DNA from: Lactobacillus sp.
Lineage (GTDB): Bacteria > Bacillota > Bacilli > Lactobacillales > Lactobacillaceae
Length of the DNA stretch: 49,915 nucleotides
NCBI GenBank assembly: GCA_022651245.1
Contig: JALCQM010000022.1
Span: forward strand, 1-49,915
Reading direction: 5' to 3'
Positions within the stretch are counted from its first letter, which is position 1. Every line of letters starts with the position of its first letter. The notes under the pieces were generated by a model, which worked only from the letters and a program-made list of their open reading frames with translations, was not told where the DNA came from and ran no database searches. Shown one piece after another: positions 23,403-31,841 of this stretch. The translations under genes were made by a program, and so were the position numbers.

Positions 23403-23957
23403 ATGGAAGCAATCGATTTACGTGCAGGAATGACGTTTGAAAAAGATGGCAAGTTGATCAAGGTGATCGAAAGTAATCATCATAAGCCGGGTAAGGGCAA
23501 TACCTTGATGCAACTGAAGTTATATGACGTGCGTGCCGGGTCCACGGTGCAAACCACGATGCGCCCGAGTGAAAAGATCACGCCGGCAATTTTGGAGAAG
23601 AAAAACGCCCAGTACTTGTATGAACAAGACGGCACCAGCTTCTTCATGGATACCGATACTTACGAACAGTACGAATTGCCAGACGAATCTATCGAACACG
23701 AACGCCTGTACTTGCTGGAAAATGCACTGGTGCAAATCGAATTCTACGGTAGTGAAGTAATCGGGATTACCTTGCCATCGACGGTGAACTTGAAGGTGAC
23801 CGAGACCCAACCTAACATTAAGGGGGGGTCTGTGACCTCTGGTGGCAAGCCTGCGACCTTGGAAACCGGCTTGGTGATCAACGTGCCAGAATTTATTTCT
23901 GAAGGCGAAGTTGTGCAGATCAACACGGCCAATGGTGAATACCAAAAGCGCGCATAA
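23403..23957 (+). CDS. efp: Elongation factor P
   Basis: Translation factor of 184 residues that binds between the P and E sites and rescues ribosomes stalled on consecutive prolines. It has three OB/KOW-type domains. The tip loop HHKPGKGNT places the functional lysine at residue 31, in the PGKG context common in Firmicutes. Domain III ends with the usual [21 protein letters not shown]. Start after AAGGAG. Codon use is strongly biased. It is preceded by a leader ORF with a Pro-Pro-Pro motif and followed by a terminator. Confidence 0.97.
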   Translation: MEAIDLRAGMTFEKDGKLIKVIESNHHKPGKGNTLMQLKLYDVRAGSTVQTTMRPSEKITPAILEKKNAQYLYEQDGTSFFMDTDTYEQYELPDESIEHERLYLLENALVQIEFYGSEVIGITLPSTVNLKVTETQPNIKGGSVTSGGKPATLETGLVINVPEFISEGEVVQINTANGEYQKRA

Positions 23958-23980
23958 TGCGTACGGCAAGTTGCTTAAAA

Positions 23981-24012
23981 ACGCGTATCGAGTTTGCGAT
24001 GCGCTTTTTTTG
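23981..24012 (+). terminator. Terminator after efp
   Basis: GCGTATCG / CGATGCGC stem with an AGTTTG loop and seven T. Confidence 0.8.
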
Positions 24013-24082
24013 TGCGCAGCGGGGGTGAACATTAAAGTAACCTCGTGGCGCTATCAGCTAAGTGGCTAAAAGGGTGATAGAA

Positions 24083-24946
24083 ATGAAATGGCTCAAACAG
24101 ATCGGACATTGGGGTGGCGAGCACCTCTTAGTCTTCATGATTGCGTTCGGCTGGACGCTGGTTTCTGAAATTGGGGAGATCATTGCCAGCGCGGTGGGGG
24201 TCAGTGAGGCCCAAATCGATACGCGGCGGTTCGCCCCGTTGTGGTTATATAGTGAAGCAATCGGGATCATCGTGATGGTATGGTATTACCGTTTCCGCAA
24301 CCGGGCTTACTTGGTGCCGTTTAAGCGCCAACGTGCGGGAGCAGACTATTGCTGGGGCGCACTGATCGGCTTGGGAAGCTTTACCGTGATTTGGCTACTG
24401 ATTTGGATGGCAGGGGGGTACCACGTGATCAGTGTTTTCCGCCTTGCGCGGTTACCTGAACTCGTCTTATTGATCGGTGGCTTCGTGGTGCAGTCGATGT
24501 TTGAAGAACTACTGTGCCGGGGTTATGTTATGGGCTACTGGCTACAGCAAAATAAAGTCGTCACCGCTTTTGTCGCGAACTCACTATTGTTCATGTTCTT
24601 ACATACAGCCAACCCAGGATTCGATTGGCGCGCTGGGCTAGGGATTTTTCTTTTCGGGTTATTTATGTCGTTCTTGCGTTATCGCTCCGGCAGTCTGTGG
24701 CTTAGTGGGGCCGTCCATGCGGCTTGGAATATCGCCGAAGGGGTGGTGTTTGGCACTGCAGTTTCCGGGACCGCCGACGTTAGTGTGCTGTGGCATTCCA
24801 CGCCGCTAGCGGTCAGTCAGTGGTTGACCGGTGGCACCTTTGGGGTCGAGCGTAGCTTACCGACGCTGATCGTGCTTGGTGGGCTTTGCGGCTATCTGGG
24901 GTGGCGCCAATGGCGAGATTGCCTGGGAAATAAAGCCGGGGCCTGA
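24083..24946 (+). CDS. CPBP family intramembrane metalloprotease
   Basis: Membrane protein of 287 residues with about eight helices. The Abi/CPBP motifs are visible: Glu141-Glu142 with Arg146 (FEELLCRG), a histidine in FMFLHTANPG and another in SGAVHAAWN. Relatives in lactic acid bacteria include bacteriocin self-immunity and prenyl-protein-protease-like proteins, but no bacteriocin gene is nearby. The start at 24083 follows AGGGTGA; the GTG seven codons earlier lacks a ribosome binding site. Confidence 0.87.
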   Translation: MKWLKQIGHWGGEHLLVFMIAFGWTLVSEIGEIIASAVGVSEAQIDTRRFAPLWLYSEAIGIIVMVWYYRFRNRAYLVPFKRQRAGADYCWGALIGLGSFTVIWLLIWMAGGYHVISVFRLARLPELVLLIGGFVVQSMFEELLCRGYVMGYWLQQNKVVTAFVANSLLFMFLHTANPGFDWRAGLGIFLFGLFMSFLRYRSGSLWLSGAVHAAWNIAEGVVFGTAVSGTADVSVLWHSTPLAVSQWLTGGTFGVERSLPTLIVLGGLCGYLGWRQWRDCLGNKAGA

Positions 24947-25006
24947 TTGGTTTTCCGGTGCGTTGCAGGTACACTAAGGGTAATCTAAGGTAAAAGAGAT
25001 GACGTC

Positions 25007-25750
25007 ATGTTTGATGAGCGTTTAACACGACAACGACAACATAAAACCATTCGGCACTTTACTGACCGTCAGGTACCGGACATGGTGATGGCACGTTTGA
25101 TCACCGTCGCCCAGCACACCGCCACATCGCATTATTTGCAATCGTTTAGCGTGATCAGTATTACTGATCAGCATCTGCGTGAACAAATCGCACAGATCAG
25201 CGGGCAAACTTATGTGGCAGGTAATGGACATTTACTGCTTTTCGTGATCGATCAGCACCGGGCTGCGATGTTGGCCACCGCGCCTGATATGGCCGAACTC
25301 GGCTCGGCAGACAAGTTCTTGCAAGGCGCATCGGACGCGCTTTTGGCCGCACAAAATACGGTCAATGCTGCAGAAAACATCGGACTGGGGACCGTGTTAC
25401 TCGGCAGTGTTCTAAACGATGCAAAACGGCTGATCGCGCTATTGCACCTGCCGACCTTGACTTTTCCAATCATTGGTTTGATCGTCGGCTATCCTGACCA
25501 AGAGACGCAAGCCAAGCCACGCATGCCGCAGCGGTGCCTATATTTTGAAAATGGGTATACACTGCCGCAGACGTTTCAAGCCGATATGCAAGCTTATGAT
25601 GGGGTGGTGCGAGACTATTATGCGACCCGCGGCACGAATCGTCGGGAAGAAACCTTTTCTCACCTTTTGACGCGCAGTGCGACCACCAGTCCGGCGAAAC
25701 GGCGTGAGTTACTGACGACGTTGCATGCGCAAGGGTTCTTGACCACCTAG
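25007..25750 (+). CDS. Nitroreductase family protein (NfsA-like, FMN-dependent)
   Basis: FMN-binding oxidoreductase of 247 residues. The N-terminal RQHKTIRHFTDRQVP motif, the middle AAQNTVNAAENIGLGTVLLGS segment and FPIIGLIVGYP follow the NADPH-dependent NfsA/FRP group. It probably reduces nitroaromatics, quinones or flavins. It stands alone, 60 bases after the CPBP gene and convergent with the histidine kinase. Its ribosome binding site is weak. Confidence 0.87.
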   Translation: MFDERLTRQRQHKTIRHFTDRQVPDMVMARLITVAQHTATSHYLQSFSVISITDQHLREQIAQISGQTYVAGNGHLLLFVIDQHRAAMLATAPDMAELGSADKFLQGASDALLAAQNTVNAAENIGLGTVLLGSVLNDAKRLIALLHLPTLTFPIIGLIVGYPDQETQAKPRMPQRCLYFENGYTLPQTFQADMQAYDGVVRDYYATRGTNRREETFSHLLTRSATTSPAKRRELLTTLHAQGFLTT

Positions 25751-25784
25751 GGCGTCCTCCAGAACCAACCAATACGCCAAAATA

Positions 25785-25834
25785 AAACGCCCGTACATGG
25801 TGATTCAAGGAACGAATCGTGGTGTACGGGCGTT
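25785..25834. terminator. Bidirectional terminator between nitroreductase and histidine kinase
   Basis: A stem of AAACGCCCGTACA with TGTACGGGCGTTT enclosing a second dyad (GATTC / GAATC), between convergent genes. Confidence 0.8.
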
Positions 25835-25847
25835 TGTGGTTCAATTG

Positions 25848-27311
25848 TTATGTCGTATGCGTGATGGGCGCTTGTTGGGGCGCGGTTTCTTTGTCAGGGA
25901 AGGTGATGTTGAACGTGGTCCCTTGATTGAGCTCAGAATCGACCTTGATCGTCCCACCGTGGCGCGTGACCAGCTGATGGACGATTGCCAAACCTAAGCC
26001 AGATTCGCCATACTTGGTGTTTTTCCGTGAAGGGTCGGCTTTGTAATACCGTTCCCAGATGTTTTTGACTTGGTCGGGGCTCATCCCGATCCCAGTGTCT
26101 TGAACGGTCAGCTCGGTTTGGTGATAGCCGGCCTTGGCGCGAATCGTGATCGTCCCATTTTGCGTGAATTGGATCGCGTTTTGGGTGATGTTGAACAACA
26201 CTTGCACGAAGCGGTCATGATCGGCAAAGACTGGGACCTCATCAGCGGCCTCCAGCACTAAGGTGTTGCCTGAAGCCTCGGCTTTTTGCTGGAGTTGGGA
26301 CACGATGTCGTGTAAGGCCTCAGTGGCGTTGAACGTCTGCTTGTTCAACAGGATCTGATTGGTACGGATCTTCTCGTAGTCGAGGTTTTCGTTGACCAAG
26401 CGGATCAGGCGCTTGGTTTCTTTTTGCATTAGCGCGATCGAGTCGCCTTTGGACTCTTCAGGAATCGCGTCGTAGGCTAGCCCTTCGAGTAGCCCATTGA
26501 TTGTGGTCAATGGCGTCCGCATTTCGTGCGCAGCATCAGCCATGAATTGTCGCCGCCGCTCTTCTTGGCGGTGGATCTCGGCTTGGCTTTCACGCAGCGA
26601 CCCGACCATGTCTTGAAAATCATCGGCTAAGGCCGCCACTTCGTCATGCCCCTTCTTCTCAAACTGCACCTGAACGTCGTAATCACCTTCGGCAACTTGA
26701 TGGGTCGCTTGGCGCAGACGGTTGATCCGGTTGACTTGGAAGCGGGCAAGGAAATAAGAGACGACGATTGCAGCCAACAGGGACAGCAAGAAGGCGACGA
26801 CTAGGTTTTTCTCAGTCTGTTGGATCGAACTTTGGATATTTTCCACCGGTGCAAATGCCGCAATGACGAATAACAGTTTTTGACTTAAGAAAACCGGCTT
26901 GTAGTAAATCGTCATCCGTTGTTGTTTGCCATTTTGGGGGTTGGTCGTTAACTCTGGTAAAGCGACCGTGTTGCCTTTTTTCAGCTCCTTCCAGTATTTG
27001 CTGGCGATGGCTTGCGGGGCGCTTCCTGGCATGTTCGGGTAGCGGGCCGTGTTGGTCGCGTCGTAGATCATAAAGTGGACGTTTTGCTTGGCTAAAATTT
27101 CTTCGGCATTTTGGATGAATTGCGCGTTGATCAAGTAAGTATCGCTATCCACAGCGCGATCCTTCAACACATCGGTATATTGTTCAAGCTGGTTGAAGCT
27201 GTTTTGCCACACCGTATTGGTGGTACTGCGGATGAAAAGGATCGAAACGATAACCAAGGTGACCGCGATGACGCCAAAAAAGGCCATCATCTGTTGATAT
27301 ATCATCTTCAT
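25848..27311 (-). CDS. Sensor histidine kinase
   Basis: Two-component sensor of 487 residues. Membrane helices at about 9-27 and 170-188 enclose an extracytoplasmic sensing domain of about 140 residues. A HAMP linker (190-240), the phosphoacceptor His262 in AAHEMRTPLTT, and an ATPase domain with N (NITQNAIQFT), G1 (DTGIGM), F and G2 (GESGLGLAI) boxes follow. The GTG/ATG overlap with the response regulator (four bases) shows co-transcription and coupling. The architecture resembles CsrS/YclK-type sensors; the signal is unknown. Confidence 0.93.
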   Translation of the reverse strand: MKMIYQQMMAFFGVIAVTLVIVSILFIRSTTNTVWQNSFNQLEQYTDVLKDRAVDSDTYLINAQFIQNAEEILAKQNVHFMIYDATNTARYPNMPGSAPQAIASKYWKELKKGNTVALPELTTNPQNGKQQRMTIYYKPVFLSQKLLFVIAAFAPVENIQSSIQQTEKNLVVAFLLSLLAAIVVSYFLARFQVNRINRLRQATHQVAEGDYDVQVQFEKKGHDEVAALADDFQDMVGSLRESQAEIHRQEERRRQFMADAAHEMRTPLTTINGLLEGLAYDAIPEESKGDSIALMQKETKRLIRLVNENLDYEKIRTNQILLNKQTFNATEALHDIVSQLQQKAEASGNTLVLEAADEVPVFADHDRFVQVLFNITQNAIQFTQNGTITIRAKAGYHQTELTVQDTGIGMSPDQVKNIWERYYKADPSRKNTKYGESGLGLAIVHQLVTRHGGTIKVDSELNQGTTFNITFPDKETAPQQAPITHTT

Positions 27312-28030
27312 TTGTTGAGACCAGTGTCATCGAATTTGTAGCCGACGCCCCATACCGTTTGAATAATCTGGGGGCCAACTTTTTCGATTTTTTGCCGCAG
27401 TTTTTTGATGTGGGCATCGACGGTGCGCTCGTCACCATAATATTCATAATCCCACACTAACTGTAGCAGTTGCTCGCGGGAGAAAACCTGTTTCGGATTT
27501 TGCGCTAGCGTGTGCAACAAATCAAATTCCTTGGGCGTCAACCCTTGAATCGGTTCACCATCTAAATAGGCCTCTCGAGTTTTGGTCGACAGCTTGAAGT
27601 GCGTCGTGGCGACATCGAAATCATTATCGGCGGGTTCGGTTTCGCCCGTCGCTACCGGTGCAGTTTCTGCACGCCGGTGTAAGGCCTTGATCCGGGCCAC
27701 TAGCGTAATCGGGGAGAAGGGTTTGGTGACGTAATCATCCGCCCCTAACTCTAGCCCGAGGACCTGATCACTTTCGGTGTCCCGCGCCGTTAGCATGATC
27801 AGTGGGACGGTTTCCGACACTTTACGAATCTCTTGGGCAACTTGCATGCCGTCCATCTTAGGTAAGTTCAAATCTAACGTGATGATGTCAAACTCGTCGG
27901 GAGACTGTTTGAAGGCGGCCAAACCGGTTTCGCCATCATAAGCATTCTTGACGTCCCACTGTTCCTTTTTAAAGAACATATCCATCATCTGGGCAACACT
28001 CTCGTTATCTTCAATCATTAAAATCTTCAT
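27308..28030 (-). CDS. OmpR/PhoB family response regulator
   Basis: Regulator of 240 residues. The receiver domain has the acidic pocket Glu7-Asp8, phosphoacceptor Asp53 (TLDLNLP), and the conserved Thr and Lys (VTKPFSP). The C-terminal winged helix (about 140-235) contains LTPKEFDLLHTLAQNPKQVFSREQLL and RTVDAHIKKLRQKI. It is first in the operon with its kinase. The terminal RR-DNA wing motif VWGVGYKF is intact. The target genes are not evident. Confidence 0.94.
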   Translation of the reverse strand: MKILMIEDNESVAQMMDMFFKKEQWDVKNAYDGETGLAAFKQSPDEFDIITLDLNLPKMDGMQVAQEIRKVSETVPLIMLTARDTESDQVLGLELGADDYVTKPFSPITLVARIKALHRRAETAPVATGETEPADNDFDVATTHFKLSTKTREAYLDGEPIQGLTPKEFDLLHTLAQNPKQVFSREQLLQLVWDYEYYGDERTVDAHIKKLRQKIEKVGPQIIQTVWGVGYKFDDTGLNK

Positions 28031-28125
28031 TATTACGCCTCGCGTTCTGGTAGGTTAAGGATAGTCTAATCCTGATAACATAAAAAGGGCTTAAACTATA
28101 TCCAGACTAGCACGGACGCCAGCCT

Positions 28126-28154
28126 TTGACAAACCATAACGGGCATGCTATGAT
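28126..28154 (+). promoter_or_regulatory. ssrA promoter
   Basis: TTGACA (28126-28131), 17 bases, TATGAT (28149-28154): near consensus, with the RNA starting about 14 bases later. Confidence 0.85.
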
Positions 28155-28167
28155 GGCGATTGCACAC

Positions 28168-28529
28168 GGGGGTGTAATGGTCTCGACATTGGTGCTTGCG
28201 CACGTGGTGCACGTCGGAGGGTCGGCTCCGTCATCAACGCATACAGTTTATTAACTGCAAAAAACAACAATTCTTACGCTTTAGCTGCCTAATAACAGCT
28301 TAGCGTGATCGCCGTACCTTCGCTCAAGGGGTGCTTAGCGGTCTCAAACTAATTGAGCTACGGACGATCTCGCCACCTGAAGGATCGCCAAGAGACTAAC
28401 AGGTTAGTCTATCGGCGTTAGCCTTGTGATCCGGCGCGGCTGGTAGGCGAATTTTAAATAGGATGGCTAAGCGTGTAGAGCCATGTGTAGTGGGGCTGAT
28501 GGACAGGAGTTCGATTCTCCTCACCTCCA
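28168..28529 (+). ncRNA. ssrA: Transfer-messenger RNA (tmRNA)
   Basis: RNA of about 362 nt that frees stalled ribosomes and tags the unfinished protein. The 5' acceptor strand GGGGGTG pairs with CACCTCC near the 3' end, followed by discriminator A529; the T-arm GGAGTTCGATTCTCC is intact. The tag frame starts with the resume codon GCA at 28257 and encodes AKNNNSYALAA with TAA at 28290-28292. The 3'-terminal CCA is not encoded; the next bases are TTATG. The 3' end is the likely attachment site of the element that follows. Confidence 0.96.
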
Positions 28530-28552
28530 TTATGAATACCCCAAAACCCTGT

Positions 28553-28588
28553 AGCCCTGCGGCCTGATGAAGGTCGTGGGGCTTTTTT
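28553..28588 (+). terminator. Terminator after ssrA
   Basis: AGCCCTGCGGCC pairs imperfectly with GGTCGTGGGGCT, followed by six T. Confidence 0.75.
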
Positions 28589-28746
28589 GTCAGAAAATTG
28601 TCAGAAAGTGTCTGAAGTTACTTTTTTGCTGTGTCTAGCGCGTCGCTTCCATATAAAAGTAATATATAGAGTATATAGGGGTTATGTGAATGGTTATAAG
28701 GGGTATATAAAGAAGTCGCGAAAGTTTTTGTGATTCTGTGAATTGA
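28589..28746. other. AT-rich junction region of the ssrA-linked element
   Basis: Contains two direct copies of TTGTCAGAAA and a variant TGTCTGAA, then an AT-rich segment with repeated TATATA-like words. No ORF with a ribosome binding site. It fits an attachment-region arm-site cluster. Confidence 0.4.
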
Positions 28747-29253
28747 CTAGATGTCTTGGCGATAGTGTACGTTCATCTGAGACTTGGCTTCACGAGCTGC
28801 AGTTCGAATCTTTTCTTTAATGTCAATGGGATCCTTGATACGTTTCATGACCAGATCCGGCGTTGAGGTGTCAGCTGAAAAAACTGTAACTTCACCAACG
28901 CCCATAACTTTTTCAGTCAATGTTTGCTTAGCTGCCACATCTTTGACGTTGTACAGTTCGATCTCTTGACGATCTGTGCTAAGCACGCCGCGTTTTTCAG
29001 CAAGTATACGTTGGTTGGTTAACTTGTAGTTGAATTGTGGCAGGCTGACGTCGATTCCCTTTGCCAACTTTTTTGACTTGCCTTCAAGGCCCATGAGCCA
29101 GGTTGACCATTCGGCGATGGTCATTTCAGATGGTTCGGGCGTGGGAGTAGATGATTGAGTTTGGGCTTGAGCGTCGCCAACCTTGAAGCCGCATTGTGGA
29201 CAGAAAACAGTGCTTGGTTCGAGCTTGGCGCCGCATTGTGGACAAAAATTCAT
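28747..29253 (-). CDS. Zinc-ribbon and PH-like domain protein
   Basis: Protein of 168 residues. The N-terminus carries a double CxxC zinc ribbon (NFCPQCGAKLEPSTVFCPQCG, cysteines at 4, 7, 19 and 22), then a Gln/Thr/Pro-rich linker, and a C-terminal bacterial PH-like domain (about 70-155) with LTNQRILAEKRGVLSTDRQEIELYNVKDV. Proteins of this kind are common in lysogeny modules of lactobacillus prophages and in housekeeping stress loci; the precise role is unknown. It is transcribed in the same direction as the ImmA-like gene, which ends just upstream (11 bases). Start preceded by AAGGAGG. Confidence 0.75.
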   Translation of the reverse strand: MNFCPQCGAKLEPSTVFCPQCGFKVGDAQAQTQSSTPTPEPSEMTIAEWSTWLMGLEGKSKKLAKGIDVSLPQFNYKLTNQRILAEKRGVLSTDRQEIELYNVKDVAAKQTLTEKVMGVGEVTVFSADTSTPDLVMKRIKDPIDIKEKIRTAAREAKSQMNVHYRQDI

Positions 29254-29264
29254 AATAATCCTCC

Positions 29265-29987
29265 TTATTGTGCAGTGGCTTGACTATTCCAGGTATTGAC
29301 GACCCATTGAATTTGTCTTGCGTCGCCACGTCCATAATTTAGCACGGCTGATAGTGCCTGGTTGTATTGCATCGTATAGCTGAGCCATCCAAAGATGCGA
29401 TTATGTAGCGCGGATCTGCTGATCCCGTAATCGTGGCAGATCCGATCGAATGTTTTACCCGAACTAATGGCAGTTGATAGTTGATTGTCAGTCATCAGCA
29501 TCATGCCCGCGAGATACCCCGCCTCGCGTTCGTAGTGGCGTTGTTCAGGTGTGTATGGCGCAAACGGATCTCGGCCGCGAAAAAGTTCCGCAATAGTCGG
29601 ATCGCTGAAATGAAAGGCAACGTGCATCAGTTCGTGCAAAATTGAATAGGTAATTCGAGTTATGGGCTTATCCACATTAATGAATGTGACGTTGAGATCG
29701 TCAGGTAGCAGCGTCGTAAACCCATCCGTACCTTCGGTAAAGGCGGGATCGATAATCCGGACATCGTCGAATGTGACAATTGACTTGTGTAGGTTAGGAG
29801 CCATACCGCGACTATATGCGATATAAGCGATCGGATAGCTCGATTGAAAGTACTGAACGATGTTGCGCACGCTCACCCACTCAGGGTTAATAGTTTCTGA
29901 CAAGCAGACCAACCGCATAAGATCGTCTGCTTTTTGGTGATATTCTTGATATTCATCTACTGTGACAGGTTCGATTTCTTGCTCCAT
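29265..29987 (-). CDS. ImmA/IrrE family metallopeptidase
   Basis: Protein of 240 residues with the zinc-protease motif HELMH at 118-122 (ILHELMHVAFHF), followed by the third-ligand region EREAGYLAGMMLM near residue 155. Members cleave phage or ICE repressors to trigger induction. The HTH partner normally next to it is absent, which fits a decayed element. A second C-terminal helical part (FDRICHDYGISRSALHNRIFGW) resembles the helix-turn-helix-like tail of the group. Ribosome binding site AGGTGGGAAG. Confidence 0.85.
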   Translation of the reverse strand: MEQEIEPVTVDEYQEYHQKADDLMRLVCLSETINPEWVSVRNIVQYFQSSYPIAYIAYSRGMAPNLHKSIVTFDDVRIIDPAFTEGTDGFTTLLPDDLNVTFINVDKPITRITYSILHELMHVAFHFSDPTIAELFRGRDPFAPYTPEQRHYEREAGYLAGMMLMTDNQLSTAISSGKTFDRICHDYGISRSALHNRIFGWLSYTMQYNQALSAVLNYGRGDARQIQWVVNTWNSQATAQ

Positions 29988-30296
29988 AGACTTCCCACCT
30001 AAAAGTTTTTCTTCGACAGATGGCGAGCGACATCGAGTAGTTCCTCAAAAGAGGATTTATATCGACGCTCCCCACCTCCAGAAGACGTTATTATTGAGTG
30101 CTATAAGCACTTGGCGATAATGGCATATCAATGTTCTTGGCTTTTGGAGTTGCCGCTGATTGTTATCGAATTGTAATTTTAGGTACCTATTCGGTATCCA
30201 TTTTATGAATGCTGTAGGCGACGCCGTCCTAATCTGGGATGGCTATGGTGCTAGCGTCTCTGACCATATCTATCAAGATAGGGGCAGGAGCTTATT
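29988..30296. other. Intergenic region with the putative attR
   Basis: 309 bases holding the imperfect copy of the ssrA 3' end (30062-30080), then non-coding AT-rich sequence with a small dyad (CTATCAAGATAG near 30270) before the lipoprotein gene stop. No ORF seen. Confidence 0.4.
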
Positions 30297-30779
30297 TTAT
30301 TTCTTAATGCCGAGGTCCTTATCAAATTGAACGCGAATCTTATCGTACTGCTTGGAAACCTTGTCGCCTTCATGTGAATCACCAAAACGCTTCGGGAGGA
30401 CATCTGATATAAATTCTGTGGATGCAATAGAGATTGCTGTTCTTAAATTCTTTGCACTGTTGCTCTTTTCTGTAAAAGTGATGACGTTTCCCATAATTTT
30501 CCAACTAGCAGCATCACTTACTGAAGAGTTGTCCTTGCAGGTATCAACAAACTTATCAATTGCTTTCACGGCGGCCTCATGATTTTTTGAGCTGTCATCA
30601 TCTTCATAGGTATCTACGGCTTTAGCGGCAGCTTTACCGTCCGGTAGAACGGCCGTCATTTTTTTAGCTGCAGAATCGCCAATGTCAACGCCTGCGTAGT
30701 TACTGGAGATTTTTTGGCCACAGGCTGAAAGCGTAAAGATAGTGATTAGGGTTCCCAGCCCTAGTAAAAATTTTTTCAT
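30297..30779 (-). CDS. Secreted lipoprotein of unknown function
   Basis: Protein of 160 residues with a signal peptide (1-19) and lipobox LSAC (Cys20), so it is lipid-anchored outside the membrane. The mature part is rich in Lys, Asp and Ser, with a short helical body (VKAIDKFVDTCKDNSS, LRTAISIASTEFISDV). I recognise no family. GGAGG precedes the ATG. It lies outside the putative attR, but has lower GC than the core genes and could belong to the same accessory stretch. Confidence 0.7.
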   Translation of the reverse strand: MKKFLLGLGTLITIFTLSACGQKISSNYAGVDIGDSAAKKMTAVLPDGKAAAKAVDTYEDDDSSKNHEAAVKAIDKFVDTCKDNSSVSDAASWKIMGNVITFTEKSNSAKNLRTAISIASTEFISDVLPKRFGDSHEGDKVSKQYDKIRVQFDKDLGIKK

Positions 30780-30909
30780 AATTAAATTCCTCCAATGATA
30801 TTACGTCGTTGATACTGAAAATTCCCTGCGCTCACACCATGACTGGTGTGGACTTTTTATCAATGAACGGCAAAAGATAGCTGTCATAACTTTGTTTCAT
30901 GTCCATTGA

Positions 30910-31725
30910 TCACAATTTCGTCAATGCAGTCCTGATATTTGTCGTAAGGGTTTGTTGTTGACTAGCGGTCAAGTTGGCAGAGGTTCTGATGATAACTGTA
31001 CCGATAACGTCATGAGAGCCTGAGTTGAGTGCGCCTGCACCATCGAATGATTTGAGGTAGCGGTCGCGTGCGTTAGCGTCTGCGCTTGTCTTATAAACTT
31101 CGATACAGCCACCAGCATCGGTACCTTTATCAAGGATATCCGTACCGGGAACGTCTTCGGTGACCATTGAGCTAGCAAAGAAGATCGCCGCAGTATAACT
31201 ACCGGCCTTGTTCAATGACGCGTTGGGATCGTTAGCATCAGTGGCCGCTTGATTACCGGTGATGGTAGGCACTTTCACTAAGCGCGAAACCACGAAACTT
31301 TGTGTGGGGTGGGTGACTAGTTTGCGTTGTTGGATGCTGGCTCGATAGCTGGTGATCGCGGCATTTAATGTGGTGATGTTTTGATCGTAATTAAAGTGTT
31401 TTGGTGCCTTGGCGGTTTGCCTTTTGATTGCGTCCGTTTTCTTAGGTAACTTTGGGACGTCACGCCGGCTAGCCTTTGCATCAGTAATTGCCGTGGTAAG
31501 CGTCGTTTTTACCGCACTCGTCAAAGGTTTAGCTTGACTATTGGTGAGCTTCTCAGCTTGCGTGATCTTTTTATTTAACGCGGCATTATCTTTTTTAAGT
31601 GGTGAATAGGCTTTTTGAAAACTGGTGATCGCATCTTGGTGGGGTTTATAGGCACCAAAATAGTAGCCACCGCCGCCTAATGCAATGATGATGGCACCCG
31701 CAAGTACCCAGATAGTTTTTTTCAT
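30910..31725 (-). CDS. Membrane-anchored coiled-coil protein of unknown function
   Basis: Protein of about 271 residues. A single N-terminal membrane helix (about 3-23, with GGGGYYFG) is followed by a long Lys/Ala/Thr-rich helical region (30-140), likely coiled coil, and a C-terminal globular part with DVPGTDILDKGTDAGGCIEVYKTSADANARDRYLKSFD and VIGTVIIRTS. It is probably outside the membrane. The start at 31725 follows GGAGG by ten bases; a TTG two codons earlier is the alternative. No family recognised. It is near the lipoprotein gene and in the same direction. Confidence 0.7.
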   Translation of the reverse strand: MKKTIWVLAGAIIIALGGGGYYFGAYKPHQDAITSFQKAYSPLKKDNAALNKKITQAEKLTNSQAKPLTSAVKTTLTTAITDAKASRRDVPKLPKKTDAIKRQTAKAPKHFNYDQNITTLNAAITSYRASIQQRKLVTHPTQSFVVSRLVKVPTITGNQAATDANDPNASLNKAGSYTAAIFFASSMVTEDVPGTDILDKGTDAGGCIEVYKTSADANARDRYLKSFDGAGALNSGSHDVIGTVIIRTSANLTASQQQTLTTNIRTALTKL

Positions 31726-31805
31726 AGACAATACGCCTCCAATGGCTGATAGGGTTGACTATAATTATGCAGGATTGGTAAAGCGCTTGCTAGTCAATAA
31801 ATTAA

Positions 31806-31835
31806 AAAAGTCCCCCACGCATGCGCAGGGGATCA
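31806..31835 (-). terminator. Terminator of the DMT transporter gene
   Basis: On the minus strand ATCCCCTGCGCATGCGTGGGGGA is a hairpin followed by six T. Confidence 0.7.
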
Positions 31836-31841
31836 GCCGCA

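Larger units (their letters stand above)
28511..30080. mobile_element. Probable prophage or island remnant integrated at the ssrA 3' end
   Basis: The last 19 bases of ssrA (28511-28529, TCGATTCTCCTCACCTCCA) recur at 30062-30080 with three changes (TCGACGCTCCCCACCTCCA), which suggests old attL and attR cores. Between them are direct repeats TTGTCAGAAA (28587 and 28598) of the kind bound by integrase arms, an AT-rich stretch, and two lysogeny-type genes (zinc-ribbon PH protein, ImmA-like protease) with lower GC than neighbouring genes. No integrase or structural gene remains inside. Confidence 0.5.

Noticed and set aside
23222-23461. Antisense ORF over the efp leader
   Set aside because: No ribosome binding site on the minus strand and it reads across the efp promoter; the sense leader has much better signals.
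30830-30856. CACACC/GGTGTG hairpin followed by T's
   Set aside because: The T-run is on the plus strand, while the flanking genes are on the minus strand, so it does not fit as their terminator.
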